NCBI GenBank assembly: GCA_054601695.1 | Contig: BAAHQB010000011.1 | Coordinates: 1,178,001-1,242,000, forward strand | Direction: 5' to 3' | Length of the DNA stretch: 64,000 bases | Source of the DNA: Amorphochlora amoebiformis | Lineage: Eukaryota > Cercozoa > Chlorarachniophyceae | Shown here: piece by piece, positions 1 to 34,800 of the stretch | Layout of the letters: the number at the start of each line of letters is the position of its first letter | Position numbering within the stretch: the stretch's first letter is position 1 | The notes under the pieces: generated by a model | Databases searched by the model: none | Seen by the model: the letters and a program-made list of their open reading frames with translations, nothing else | What the model was told of the DNA's origin: nothing | Position numbers and translations under genes: made by a program

Positions 1-374
<374 letters not shown>

Positions 375-1332
375 ATATATAAATCTATATATCTAGAGGC
401 CCAGGAGTACCCCCCGGCCCCGCGAGGCCCCCCCCGCAAACACGCTGCCCCCTCCCTATCCTCCCGTGTCTATAAAAGAAGAAATATATATATATATGTT
501 ATAAAAACTATTTATTTCTATAAAAGTATTTTGTATATTTTTTCTTGTATTACGCATATACGTAAATTACATTGTACATACCCCGGTATGTACATACACC
601 ACAATGCACACACATGCATACATAAACAAATTATTCAACACCTTTCAGTGACCAAAGAGTCTAAATGTGCGGATTGTAGGTTTCCCAACAAGATTTCTGC
701 TGAGGGCATATTCCATTCCCTTCCCTGAAGTTCCAAGTATTACCGCGCAAACTCCGTCGCGTCGCGAGCCTGAAAAACCATAATCTTATACTTCCATCGT
801 AAACCTCGATACATTCGTCTCTCTCTTTCCCGCTCTCGCTCACCCAACATACCCCCCCCCTACCTTGACCATGACGTCGGACCACCGGTCTCCGATATCG
901 CCGTCGCCCTTCCCAGCTCCACCCTCCTGGCCCTTATTCGAGGGGGGCCCATCGGTTGCATTATTTCCAGGGCTAGAAGGGTCGCTGGGGCCCTGTGTAT
1001 CGGAGCAGGGTCGACGGTAGGGGCGCGGGCTGGGTGCGGCTCCGGCTGGTTGGAGGGAAATCGAGGGAACCCGGCGAAACCGTAACTCGTCCAGTGCCTC
1101 CTACCCATTTATACGGATGACCACGATTATAAAGCGTCAGAGCCCCAAGGACGAGAGCAAACAGCGCGCGGTAAAGCACGCTGTGCGCCTTGGGGTTGGC
1201 CATCCTCTTGGGTTCCGGAAACCCCCCCAATTGACCTCTAAGAATCTGTCCGGACTGCTATATTTCCTTAATTTCGCGGCTGGAGGGCGACCGCGTGCAT
1301 TTCCTAAACGTTGCGAACGCCATTCCAAGACC
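375..1332. other. GC-richer unique segment upstream of the first gene
   Basis: From about 397 the sequence becomes C- and G-rich, with runs of seven to nine C near 429-437 and 852-860. Several short frames are open on both strands, but none has a convincing splice-site framework or a family I recognise. It probably holds the promoter and 5' region of the plus-strand gene starting at 1333. A short TA run interrupts it at 485-497. Confidence 0.4.
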
Positions 1333-4104
<2,772 letters not shown>

Positions 4105-4335
4105 CTTCCAGGTATTGAAGAACCCGTTGGATATCTCATTAAACACAAGTTCATGACCTCAAATTCAGTTGAGTTCGCGGAGATCATCGAGAAAAAACAA
4201 AGTTAGGGTTTTATAGTTAGGATTAGAGTCAGGGTTTCGATTAGGGTAAGAGTTCGTTTAGGTTAGGGTTGGGATAACATTAAGTGTACTATCAGTATTA
4301 TTCTAACTCTAAATTGAATTACAATATATATATAT
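4105..4335. other. Intergenic DNA with degenerate telomere-like repeat
   Basis: Positions 4201-4280 carry a worn TTAGGG array (gttagggttttatagttagg and similar), followed by AT-rich DNA ending in a short TA run where the copia element inserted. Confidence 0.7.
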
Positions 4336-4573
4336 TGTTAACGTATACTGGACCTACAAGCTTAACTAGACGTCAGATCGCTAGACTACCGTCATATTCG
4401 TAATCTACGCATGCGAATTAGCAATAGTCATCCGAGGGGAAGATCTTCCAAGGGAAGACCTTAGGTAGGGAAGGCCTTCTACGCGAGAATTTTCTTGTGA
4501 ATTTAGTCATTATCATTTGCCATAATCCAAACGGACAACAGTCAATCGGACAACTACCACTGCTACGCTGACA
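4336..4573 (+). repeat. 5' long terminal repeat
   Basis: Starts TGTTAACGTATACTGG and ends ACGCTGACA. It matches the 3' LTR at 237 of 238 positions by eye. The bases just after it (GGTTATGAG) only weakly resemble an initiator-tRNA primer site, and they overlap the gag-pol start codon. Confidence 0.97.
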
Positions 4574-4577
4574 GGTT

Positions 4578-7500
4578 ATGAGTTTCGAAGCGACACGTAC
4601 TGCCCTACTCAAGTGGACTGCCAAGCTGAAGCTTACCAAGGAGGACGACTGGACCAAATATGCCAAGAGCGTCTCTATGATGGTGAAGGCACTTCAGCTC
4701 GAGGACTGCATGAAGCTTGGGGCACGATCCATCATGGATTGGAAGAATCCTGACGCTCTACGTCCACAGCATGTGGTTGAGATGAAGGAGGGGAAATGGG
4801 CAACGAATCTCGATGGGAAAGAGGACGCGCATATAAAGTTGAGGATGCTACTGCATGCTACATTGGTGCTCACGGTGGGACGTAAGTATGAACATCTTAC
4901 AACCGGGAGGGAGGATCCAGTGTACCTCTGGGCTCGTCTGCGCGCTGGCATCGAGGGTCCACGACTGTTTAGGAGGATGAAGCTACAGAAGAAGTTGAAT
5001 CGTCAGACGCTTGACGATTACAGCGGCGATTTCGGGAAGCTGGCTTCGGAGATCGAGGAGACGGCGGATGCACTCACCGGGCTGGGCAAGACCATGGACG
5101 ACGAGGACAGGATCGTGGCGCTCATGATGGCTCTCCCGGAGGACGAGTACGGCTCTACACTCGAGAATATTGCACTGCACCCTACTACCTACCAAGCGGC
5201 GGTAACGGCGATCACTAGTGTGGCAGCAAGGAAGGCGGCTAACAACTATGAGACCAAGGTAAAGGATATCGTGGCGGCCGGCCATGAGCATCAAGGGACC
5301 AAGAATCTCAAGGACATGTCTGCGAAGGATCTTGCGAAGATGAAGACTAGGATCGACAAGTTGATGACCGCGAAGTCTGGGAGGCCGAAGGGAGCATCGA
5401 GGAAGTTCAGGGGCAAATGTTTCAAGTGCAAAAAGAAGGGGCACATGAAGAAGGATTGTCCATTGCTCAACAAACAAGATGATGATGCGGCGATACTTGA
5501 GGATGGCAGCGAATCGGATTACAACTGGAGCACGGTGGCAGGCAACTGGGGCGACGGCTCGACTGCTGGATATCTGGTGCTCGACAGTGGATGCACGAGG
5601 AGCTGCTTCAAGGACAAGCGGTACTTCAAGACCTTCAGGGTGGTGAAGAATCATGCTTTCAAGCTAGGCAACGGCGAGACCCGAATGGAATCCAAGGGCT
5701 TTGGGGACGTTGAAGTGCCACTAAGGAATGGGAAAGTACTCAAGATGACCAATGTGGCATATTGCCCCGGAGCTGCGGCGAACTACGTGGCTCAACGGGG
5801 GCTACGTGAAGATGGATATCGACTCAGGTTCGTGGGGGAGCAGGACGACATCTCGATTATGAAGGATGGAGATGAGATTTGCAGGACTTCTGGGACCAAG
5901 AAGAAGCTCTTCCTCATCCCTGTGGCGAACGATGATAACCTTGGCGCATGGTTTGACGACAAGGCGAGGTCGAGGTCCTTATGGAAATGGCACCTGGCAC
6001 TAGGACATACGCCAAGTAGGGTCATCAAGAAGATGAAGAAGTCGGGAGTCGTGGCTGGATTGTCAATTTCGGATGTCAAGGAGCATCCAGAGGTATGCGA
6101 ATGCTGCCAAGTCACGAAGATGAAGAAGCAACCAATGAGCTCCAAGAAACCGAAGGAGCACAAGGTGAAGACGGTGATGGATACATGGCATGGAGACGTT
6201 ATTGGAAAGTACGTCGGGTCACCAGAGGGCAGCTATGCTATCGTTTTGGCCGACGAAGGATCTGGATACCTGATGGGAACATCGTTAGGAGGCAAGAAGT
6301 TTTTCAAGGAGTTCAAGGCTTACCTGGAGATGTTGGAGAACAAAACTGGCAAAAGATTGAAGAGGTTCGTGTACGACGACGGCAAGGAGGTGCTAGATAA
6401 GCAGCTGGTGGACTACTGCCGTGGAAAGGGCATTGAAATCGTTCAGGCAGCACCAAGAACACCACAGCAGAATGGGTTCATCGAGAGGCGAATCCAGACG
6501 GTCAAGAGAATGACTCGGGCAGCGCTGAAGCAAAGCGGCTTGGGATTGAAGTATTGGCCAGCAGCACTCCGATATGCGATATATACACTTAATCGCATAC
6601 CACCATCACGAGGGAAGAGGACCGCGTACGAGAAAATCTTCAAGAAGAAGCCATCGGTGGCACATCTACATGCCTTTGGATGTGTCGGATATCGTGTTAA
6701 AGACCCAAAACTGATGGATCAAGGCGGATTCGGCGACAAGGCTGAACGATGCAGGTTCCTAGGATACACAGGGGATCAGACTAAAACGTTCAAAGTGCTT
6801 AAGGAAAACGGTAAAGTGGTGAAAGAGGCGCATGTTAGGTTCTACGATACCATATTCAACTTCAAGGCTCGACGAGAAGATATATATATATCTCCTGAGA
6901 AGCAGAATGATATATATATATATCCTGAAACGACGTTCTCCGACGACAAGGCTGCCGACGGAGAGGGGGAGAAGAACAATGCACCGGATATGGGGGAGTC
7001 TGACGACGACGACGACAACGACGACGAAGAAGAAACGGCACCTAGGCGTTCAACACGCACTCGGACGCAACGCACAGTATACGACGGACAAGGAGGCAGC
7101 GAGATCCCAAGCGCTAAGGGCAACGTTGAAGTGGCTGCGGCGATGGAGGACTGCATGTTCGGTATAAGCGACGGCACCGAACCCAAGAACTGGGAGGAGG
7201 CGAGGCATCATCCTGCATGGGTGAAGGCAACCGATGAAGAGATAGAGGCACTGGAGAAGAACGGGACCTGGAAGATCATCGCACGACGACCTGAGATGAG
7301 GGTTGTTGGTGTTAGGACTCTCTACAAGCAGAAACTGAACAAGGATGGTGAACCTGGGCGCAAGAAGGCACGCGTGGTGGCGAAGGGATATACACAGTAT
7401 GGGGTGAGCTTTAATGATCGATACGCCCCGACACTGAGGATCGCCAGCTTAAGGGCCATTCTGGCACTTGCACAAGTGAAGGGACGAAAGGTATTGAGTG

Positions 7501-8792
7501 CGGACATCAACAACGCGTACCTACACGGACCAGAGGACGACGAAGTCTATATGGAGATACCAGAGAGCATGAGGGATAAGTACGATCCAAGCAAATACGT
7601 ATGTGACCTTCAGAAGAGCATCTACGGGCTGAAGACTGCTAGGAGGAACTGGAACAAATGCTTCGACAAATATATGGAGTCGAAAGGATATCGGAGGTGC
7701 AGGAGTGACCCGTGCGTCTACATGCATCATCAGAGGGACGTCATCGTATGTGTATACGTGGACGACGTCGTGTGTACAGCAGCGCGAGAGAAGGATGGGT
7801 ATACGTTCCTGCAAGGCCTCCGTGCTAGATTTGGGATTAAAGAAATGGGTGAGCTGGATTTTGTTCTGGGAATATCGGTGACGAAGATTGGAAAGGACCT
7901 GATAATGTCACAAGAAGCCTACGCTAAGAGGATTCTGATCGAGTACAAGATGCAAAACTGCAAGGGAGTCACCACGCCTATGGCACCATCTGTGAAGCTC
8001 ACCAAAGACGAAGAAGGACCTGGAGTTGACCAAGAAAAATATCGCTCCATTATTGGGAAGATTGCGTACTTAGCAACATGTACAAGACCGGACTTAGCAT
8101 ACACGGTATCAAAGCTGTCAAGGTACCTGAACGATCCGAAGCGAAGTCACATGCTGGCTGTAGAGTACGCCCTGAGGTACATCAAGCGTACACTGCACTA
8201 CGGACTTCGGTTCACGAACGCTGGGACTGATATGAAGATGTATGTCGACGCTGATCATGCTGGATGCCTGGATACTAGAAGGTCGACAAGTGGATGTTTG
8301 ATCATCTTCGGAGGAAATTTGATACATTGGCGTTCGAAGCGACAGACAATTGCTGTGAAGAGCTCAGCCATTGCCGAGTACGTCGCTTTGTCGGAAGGGC
8401 TGGACGAATTGCTATGGATGCGGAACTTATTTTTAGAGTTGGACGTGAAGTTGGGATCGTCGATGGTTTATGAGGACAACACTGCGTGTATACGGATCGC
8501 GGAGAATCCTATCTTGTCTCAGAAAACCAAGGCCGTCGATCTGCACTTCCACTACTGTCGGGATCACCTGCAACGTGGGATATATATGTTGGAATATATA
8601 CCAACAGATCAACAGTTAGCGGATGGGCTTACCAAGGCTGTGAGCGGTGCTACACTCTTCAAGCTGGCGGAAGCATATCTGGACACGGAAGCGCATGTGG
8701 CTCCAACCAAGAGCGCAGCAGAGGTCGACGCTGGCAGGAGCGGCGCGTCGAGGGGGAGTGTTAACGTATACCGGACCTACAAGCTTAACTAG
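4578..8792 (+). CDS. Ty1/copia Gag-Pol polyprotein
   Basis: A single 1,404-residue frame, translated from full-length element RNA, that makes the particle protein and all enzymes for retrotransposition. Domains in order: Gag (1-270); a zinc knuckle CX2CX4HX4C at C281, C284, H289, C294; aspartic protease with D336-S-G; integrase with the HHCC finger (H472, H477, C507, C510) and catalytic D540, D600 and E636, a DD35E spacing; reverse transcriptase with D976 and Y-V-D-D at 1060-1063; RNase H beginning at V-D-A-D-H-A-G (D1224). There is no stop or frameshift between gag and pol. The start lies only four bases past the 5' LTR, with an in-frame TGA inside the LTR supporting it, and the frame runs 11 codons into the 3' LTR. 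In the RNase H motif normally S-S-T-E-A-E-Y the sequence is S-S-A-I-A-E-Y. An acidic stretch near residues 808-822 separates integrase from reverse transcriptase. Confidence 0.97.
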   Translation: MSFEATRTALLKWTAKLKLTKEDDWTKYAKSVSMMVKALQLEDCMKLGARSIMDWKNPDALRPQHVVEMKEGKWATNLDGKEDAHIKLRMLLHATLVLTVGRKYEHLTTGREDPVYLWARLRAGIEGPRLFRRMKLQKKLNRQTLDDYSGDFGKLASEIEETADALTGLGKTMDDEDRIVALMMALPEDEYGSTLENIALHPTTYQAAVTAITSVAARKAANNYETKVKDIVAAGHEHQGTKNLKDMSAKDLAKMKTRIDKLMTAKSGRPKGASRKFRGKCFKCKKKGHMKKDCPLLNKQDDDAAILEDGSESDYNWSTVAGNWGDGSTAGYLVLDSGCTRSCFKDKRYFKTFRVVKNHAFKLGNGETRMESKGFGDVEVPLRNGKVLKMTNVAYCPGAAANYVAQRGLREDGYRLRFVGEQDDISIMKDGDEICRTSGTKKKLFLIPVANDDNLGAWFDDKARSRSLWKWHLALGHTPSRVIKKMKKSGVVAGLSISDVKEHPEVCECCQVTKMKKQPMSSKKPKEHKVKTVMDTWHGDVIGKYVGSPEGSYAIVLADEGSGYLMGTSLGGKKFFKEFKAYLEMLENKTGKRLKRFVYDDGKEVLDKQLVDYCRGKGIEIVQAAPRTPQQNGFIERRIQTVKRMTRAALKQSGLGLKYWPAALRYAIYTLNRIPPSRGKRTAYEKIFKKKPSVAHLHAFGCVGYRVKDPKLMDQGGFGDKAERCRFLGYTGDQTKTFKVLKENGKVVKEAHVRFYDTIFNFKARREDIYISPEKQNDIYIYPETTFSDDKAADGEGEKNNAPDMGESDDDDDNDDEEETAPRRSTRTRTQRTVYDGQGGSEIPSAKGNVEVAAAMEDCMFGISDGTEPKNWEEARHHPAWVKATDEEIEALEKNGTWKIIARRPEMRVVGVRTLYKQKLNKDGEPGRKKARVVAKGYTQYGVSFNDRYAPTLRIASLRAILALAQVKGRKVLSADINNAYLHGPEDDEVYMEIPESMRDKYDPSKYVCDLQKSIYGLKTARRNWNKCFDKYMESKGYRRCRSDPCVYMHHQRDVIVCVYVDDVVCTAAREKDGYTFLQGLRARFGIKEMGELDFVLGISVTKIGKDLIMSQEAYAKRILIEYKMQNCKGVTTPMAPSVKLTKDEEGPGVDQEKYRSIIGKIAYLATCTRPDLAYTVSKLSRYLNDPKRSHMLAVEYALRYIKRTLHYGLRFTNAGTDMKMYVDADHAGCLDTRRSTSGCLIIFGGNLIHWRSKRQTIAVKSSAIAEYVALSEGLDELLWMRNLFLELDVKLGSSMVYEDNTACIRIAENPILSQKTKAVDLHFHYCRDHLQRGIYMLEYIPTDQQLADGLTKAVSGATLFKLAEAYLDTEAHVAPTKSAAEVDAGRSGASRGSVNVYRTYKLN
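8750..8758 (+). other. Polypurine tract of the copia element
   Basis: GAGGGGGAG lies directly before the 3' LTR, the position from which plus-strand DNA synthesis is primed in LTR retrotransposons. Confidence 0.85.
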
Positions 8793-8993
8793 ACGTCAGA
8801 TCGCTAGACTACCGTCATATTCGTAATCTACGCATGCGAATTAGCAATAGTCATCCGAGGGGAAGATCTTCCAAGGGAAGACCTTAGGTAGGGAAGGCCT
8901 TCTACGCGAGAATTTTCTTGTGAATTTAGTCATTATCATTTGCCATAATCCAAACGGACAACAGTCAATCGGACAACTACCACTGCTACGCTG

Positions 8994-8996
<3 letters not shown>
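8759..8996 (+). repeat. 3' long terminal repeat
   Basis: 238 bp, identical to the 5' LTR apart from one T/C difference 13 bases in. The gag-pol stop codon lies inside it. TA repeat follows immediately. Confidence 0.97.
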
Positions 8997-9057
<61 letters not shown>

Positions 9058-9097
9058 GTATATGTGTATATATATTATATATATATATATATATATA

Positions 9098-9142
<45 letters not shown>

Positions 9143-9221
9143 ATATATATGTGTATGTATATAATTACACCTATACATATACATATATATATATATATAT
9201 ACATTCACATTTTATACTTTC

Positions 9222-9271
<50 letters not shown>

Positions 9272-9414
9272 ATACATATATATATATATAATATATGTAT
9301 AGGTTATACTGAGTATAAATATATATATACATTTATATGTACATTCAGAGATTTCGAAAGAGAGAAAATAGAGACAGCGTAAGAGTCAGGGTTAGGGTTA
9401 AGATTAGGATATAT

Positions 9415-9465
<51 letters not shown>

Positions 9466-9517
9466 TATACTACAAAGATTTCAGTAAAGAGTCACTAGAG
9501 TCGGAAGACTCAGGTAG

Positions 9518-9557
<40 letters not shown>

Positions 9558-9679
9558 CATGTAGGTAATGTGTATTCAAGGATTTCGAAAGAGAGAGACA
9601 ATAGAGATAGGGAAGTCAGGTTTAGGATGGATCGGATTATTCAGCATGTGTTAGGACTAGGACGGAGGGTGTGATTCAC
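8997..9679. other. TA repeat with two copies of a short direct repeat
   Basis: Mainly (TA)n. Two related segments, 9349-9400 and 9575-9625, share ATTTCGAAAGAGAGA followed by a degenerate TTAGGG stretch. A telomere-associated motif (gattattcagcatgtgttagg) lies at 9627-9647 in reverse orientation. No ABC-transporter nucleotide-binding sequence was seen here. Confidence 0.6.
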
Positions 9680-27785
<18,106 letters not shown>

Positions 27786-27922
27786 AATCGGACTTCCACA
27801 AGCTTGCACACGTGTCGGTGAGTGCTATCAGAATGGGCTAGGAGTGGAAGAGAGTTGTAAGTACATATACATATATACATGTATGTATATATAATATATA
27901 CATGACATACATATAATATATA

Positions 27923-28003
<81 letters not shown>

Positions 28004-28017
28004 TATATATATTTATA

Positions 28018-28086
<69 letters not shown>

Positions 28087-28103
28087 ATATATATATATAT
28101 AAA

Positions 28104-28183
<80 letters not shown>

Positions 28184-28186
28184 TAA

Positions 28187-28239
<53 letters not shown>

Positions 28240-28370
28240 GTGTATATCTATATATGTATATGTATATATTTGTATGTATATATTTACGTTTATTTTTGTA
28301 TGCATGTGTATTGTAATATATATATATATATATATATAATATAATATATATAATACATATATCACATATA

Positions 28371-28434
<64 letters not shown>

Positions 28435-28470
28435 AATATAAATATATACATATACACATATATGAATATT

Positions 28471-28511
<41 letters not shown>

Positions 28512-28520
28512 ATAAATAAA

Positions 28521-28570
<50 letters not shown>

Positions 28571-28611
28571 GTAGATAAATTATATATATACACACATGTA
28601 TATCTACATCC

Positions 28612-28658
<47 letters not shown>

Positions 28659-28869
28659 CATTCATATGTATATAAATTTATACATGTATACATATATATA
28701 TATATATAACTGTATCATTCATCCATATCATACACACAAACATGCATACATACGTCTAAATACAAATCCCAGGCAAATTGGCAGCGTACTGGTGTCGAAA
28801 ATCCACTGGTGCACACCTGTATTCTCCTATTCCCACTCAAGCCACCCGACAAGACGTCCCTGACTGTAG
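27786..28869 (+). CDS. Sel1-like repeat protein, partial (two exons seen)
   Basis: Sel1-like repeats are paired helices of 36-44 residues that act as protein-binding scaffolds. Exon 27786-27856 (acceptor tatattcag, donor the perfect consensus gtaagt) and exon 28773-28869 (acceptor aaatcccag, donor gtgagg) join in phase across a 916-bp TA-filled intron. The joined sequence reads [24 protein letters not shown]. This fits the Sel1 consensus of LG..Y..G.GV followed by A..W..KA. The start, further repeats and the end were not located. A downstream exon could be 28894-28951, but its frame is ambiguous. The opposite strand is also open over 28715-28972, so orientation rests on the Sel1 match and the splice sites. 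Confidence 0.6.
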
Positions 28870-31277
<2,408 letters not shown>

Positions 31278-31286
<9 letters not shown>

Positions 31287-33143
31287 TGTAATAATAAGTG
31301 TATATATGTAATCGTATAAGATCCACCTGTGATAGTGATGGTGGTAGTTGTGACGGCCGTTGTGAGTTCCATATTGAGCTGGTGGTGGTCTTCCCGCCCA
31401 GCGCTGCCGTTGGAAGTTCATGGAAGGCGGCTGTTGACGGACATGCTGGCGTTCGTGTTGGTGGCGTTCGTGTTGGTGGCGCTCTTGTTGACGACGTTGC
31501 TGCTCAACGTAGTGATGGTGATCCATGTGGACGTTGTGGGCAACTCGAGAGTGATGTGCGTGATAGTAAGGTTGAGGATGGGCTTGAACCCCTAGCCCGG
31601 GTGGTTGAGAATGGTAGTTGCCACGCCGTCCGTATGCCTGGTTGTAGTCGTGGCTGCTGTAGATAGAATTTGGCTTTACATGCTGTAGTTTTCCCATATG
31701 GGACGAGTCTGAATGCGGCGCCATGGAGAAGGCTTTATGTACATCGTCAGCGTGAACGTTCTCCACTTTGCGGTTCCTAGCGGAGACTTTCTCCGCCATC
31801 TTCCTCTCTTGACCCTCGTTTTGAAGAAGGAATAGCTGCTTCGCGGAGAGCTTGTGATTGCCCTGGTCTTTGGCGTAGAACTCTGGAAGATCGGGGAGGT
31901 GGGGTAGTGAAGGGAGCCTTGGATCGCTGGTTCGACCGATGTCGCTCCTCGAAAGTGGTTGCTGACGGGATTGCTGTTGATGTGGATGCTGCTGATGTGG
32001 ATGCTGCTGATGTGGATGTTGTTGATTGGGATGCTGATGTAATTGCTGGCTAGACGCTTTGGATCCAAAGAGATCACGAAGCTCGAGCTTCAACCCTAGA
32101 CCAGAGTTCATCGCTTTAGTATCGGTCTTCTCAACCCTTCGTTGAGGAGCGGGTATAGATTCATTCTCCGATAAGATGAATCCAAATCGAGATCGCTTTC
32201 CGGTATCAACAGCAGCATTTGCCTTATTTGAGGTCTTTGATTTGGTCGATATCCCAGGGGGAAGCTGATCGGAGTCGTGCTGGGGCTGGGAGAATCCGAA
32301 CCCGAAACGAGATCGAGTCTTCGTAGCGCTTTTTCCCTGCTCCGGAGCGAACCCTTTGATGCTAAGGTTTGACTCCAACGAGGCGAACATCTTATTGATG
32401 TCGTCATTTCCATCTTCAGCATCTGCTGGAGCCGGATTTGATGACATTTTAGCGGTAGCCTCCGACTTGGACTTCTCCTCTCCGGATTTCTTGCTCGTCG
32501 TAGGATTCCTCGACTTCGTAGTATCTGCATCGATCCCTAATTTCTCTTTTTTGTACCTCGCTCGGTCCTCTTCGAGGTCCGTGCGTCCAAACTCAAAGTC
32601 TGCGTCCCCGTCGTCGACAGCCCACTCTGGCATATTTTCCAGTTCGTGGTCTTCGCGGTCATGATGGTTCCTGTAATCTCTTCCATCTTTCCCAGATTCG
32701 GACATCTTTCGCGATCGAGGTCTATCATCTCCTGGTCGTCGTCTGTTGCGAGAGAGAAGCTTGCCCTTGTTTCGTAAGACTTTTCGTCCGGTTCTGTCCT
32801 CCCACCAAGTCTTCCTCTGGCGCTCCTTTGAGCCCGAGGTCATCCTGATAAAAGAGACTTAGACTGGAAAACTGCATCTATCTGATCTTTCATACTTGAG
32901 GAAGTCCGTATTCAAGTCTGCAGGCCTGCGGGTTGAAGCCGGTAGTTGTGACAACTCAAGCATTTCTTCCCTTGAGTACGTCATTTTTGGCTTCTTATCA
33001 TCGTTTACAGCGCTGGAAAAAAAGCCAATGAGTTGAAATACTCCAATAATCTTTCAAATCACAGACCTGACTTCCTTCGGCGTGTCCACGGTCGGCGCTA
33101 CGGTCGGGCTTTCTGTAAGATTCGGAGCACTGCTATCCCCCAT
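31278..33143 (-). CDS. 4E-T-like eIF4E-binding translational repressor
   Basis: 4E-T proteins bind the cap-binding factor eIF4E, shuttle it, and recruit mRNA to decay and repression granules. Three exons join in phase: 33143-33067, 32896-33012 and 32844 downwards. The introns are only 54 and 51 bp. Exon 2 encodes YSREEMLELSQLPASTRRP, which fits the canonical eIF4E-binding motif Y-x4-(L/M)-hydrophobic and resembles animal 4E-T (YTKEELL..LP.S..RP). Exon 3 has N-M-P-E-W-A-V, like the PEW motif of 4E-T and GIGYF proteins; two SRFGF motifs (SRFGFGF, SRFGFIL); a His/Gln-rich repeat (HPHQQ units); and a His/Gln/Arg-rich C-terminus, all typical of disordered granule proteins. The total is about 586 residues if the frame ends at 31278. 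The last codons run into TA repeat, and a donor-like CACAG|gtggat at 31327 suggests a further exon. GIGYF is an alternative family, but no GYF domain was seen. Confidence 0.75.
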
Positions 33144-33354
33144 CTCTGGTCTCCAAGAATTTGTCGGGGTTGTTTTGCTCTTAAGATATTGGATATCTTA
33201 TTTAAATTTAGGTGATATAATATCCTATTTTTTAGGAATTTATCGGCTACTGTATTCAAATTTATTGAAACTCGCTCTTACTTTTAGGATATCTCATATC
33301 ATTTTTACGCAAAGTAGATACTATATCTCCACCAACCCGGGAACGGCGGGCTTG
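33144..33354. promoter_or_regulatory. Shared promoter region between 4E-T-like and IFT46 genes
   Basis: 211 bp separate the two divergent start codons. It contains repeated ATATC/TTAAGATAT motifs (33182-33200, 33216-33226, 33287-33299) and no TA microsatellite, which is unusual in this window. No TATA box or known ciliary motif could be assigned. Confidence 0.6.
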
Positions 33355-34339
33355 ATGGACTCGATGGGCGAGAGCAACGAGTTTTCAGACTCCCTTGACA
33401 TTTCAAAGGAACAAAAATCGGGAAATGTACGTGCCCAACATTATACATCGAAAAACCAAAGCATGTGGGCAGGAATGAATGCTGAATCCCGGTCCTATTG
33501 AACAGGTGGTAAAAAACCAGCACTTTGATGAGGCCCACGACGTCAGCCAGGACGACGATACGTCGTTTGAAGACAGTGGACTTATGAACAGCACAGATAT
33601 GGGGGCTCCTACCGAGAACAGATCATCGAAAGTGACAGGTGAGACTCAGGAGTTGCTGATAGCCAAAATTGTGATGTGGTTATGTGCACAGAGCTTACGA
33701 GAGAGGAACCTCAGAAGACTGAGACAGAACAGAAAGTCTTCGGATCTCTAGAGTACACGACTAACTTAGATATAACACCAAATCCGTGTCTAACTGGTCG
33801 TATTTCAGAGGAGGGGAGGAAGAGGATGGCGAGCAGGTATCCAAATTGTATTCGCAAATGTGATACATGCAACCTAAGTCGATGCATATTTTAGCCATCT
33901 GAGGTGAAACCGACGATTAAACTGTACAACGCCCAAGATTACAAATCCCTTAACGTTTCCGTGGAAATTAAGGTCTGTATCACAGCGGAAGTTCGAGTGC
34001 AGTCTTGACTAATGTGTGATACATCAACAGAATTTGTTCGACCATATCGACCGTTACAAGCCGCAGGAAATCGAGCTCGAGACCAAAATGAAACCTTTCA
34101 TCCCAGATTATATCCCCGCAGTCGGCGAGATTGATTCGTTTCTGAAGGTCCGCTGTAGCCCAAAAATAATATGTACGTCATGTCCACAATATGTATATAT
34201 ATATATATATATATATACATCTATATGTGTGTGTGTGTGTGCATATATAAATTTGTATACTTTTACATATGTATTGTAGATGTAAATATGTTGTATGTTA
34301 TACATACACATATACACATATATATACACACATATATAC

Positions 34340-34370
<31 letters not shown>

Positions 34371-34436
34371 CATTTATATACATACATATATTATATATAT
34401 ATATATATATATATACATTTATATACATACATATAT

Positions 34437-34468
<32 letters not shown>

Positions 34469-34486
34469 AATTAGTACAATATATTA

Positions 34487-34532
<46 letters not shown>

Positions 34533-34570
34533 CATGTGTGTGTGTGTGTATGGTTCTTTCAAACAAGTAT

Positions 34571-34638
<68 letters not shown>

Positions 34639-34756
34639 ATGTATGTGTATGTAATATATGTAAATACATGTATATATGTATGTATATATAAAAATATGTG
34701 TGTGTATTTAATATACATTATACATGTGTGTGTGTATGTGTACACAAAAACATATT

Positions 34757-34800
<44 letters not shown>

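Larger units (their letters stand above)
4336..8996 (+). mobile_element. Full-length Ty1/copia LTR retrotransposon
   Basis: A 4,661-bp element with two 238-bp LTRs and one uninterrupted gag-pol frame. The LTRs differ by a single base (atactgg at left, ataccgg at right), so the insertion is recent. Ends are the usual TG..CA. It sits inside a TA tract: the flanking bases are ATAT on both sides, so the target duplication reads as 4 or 6 bp and cannot be fixed. The order integrase before reverse transcriptase defines it as Ty1/copia. Confidence 0.97.

Noticed and set aside
4983-5654. 223-residue frame antisense to the copia gag region
   Set aside because: It is a shadow of the GC-richer gag-pol coding frame, with no independent support.
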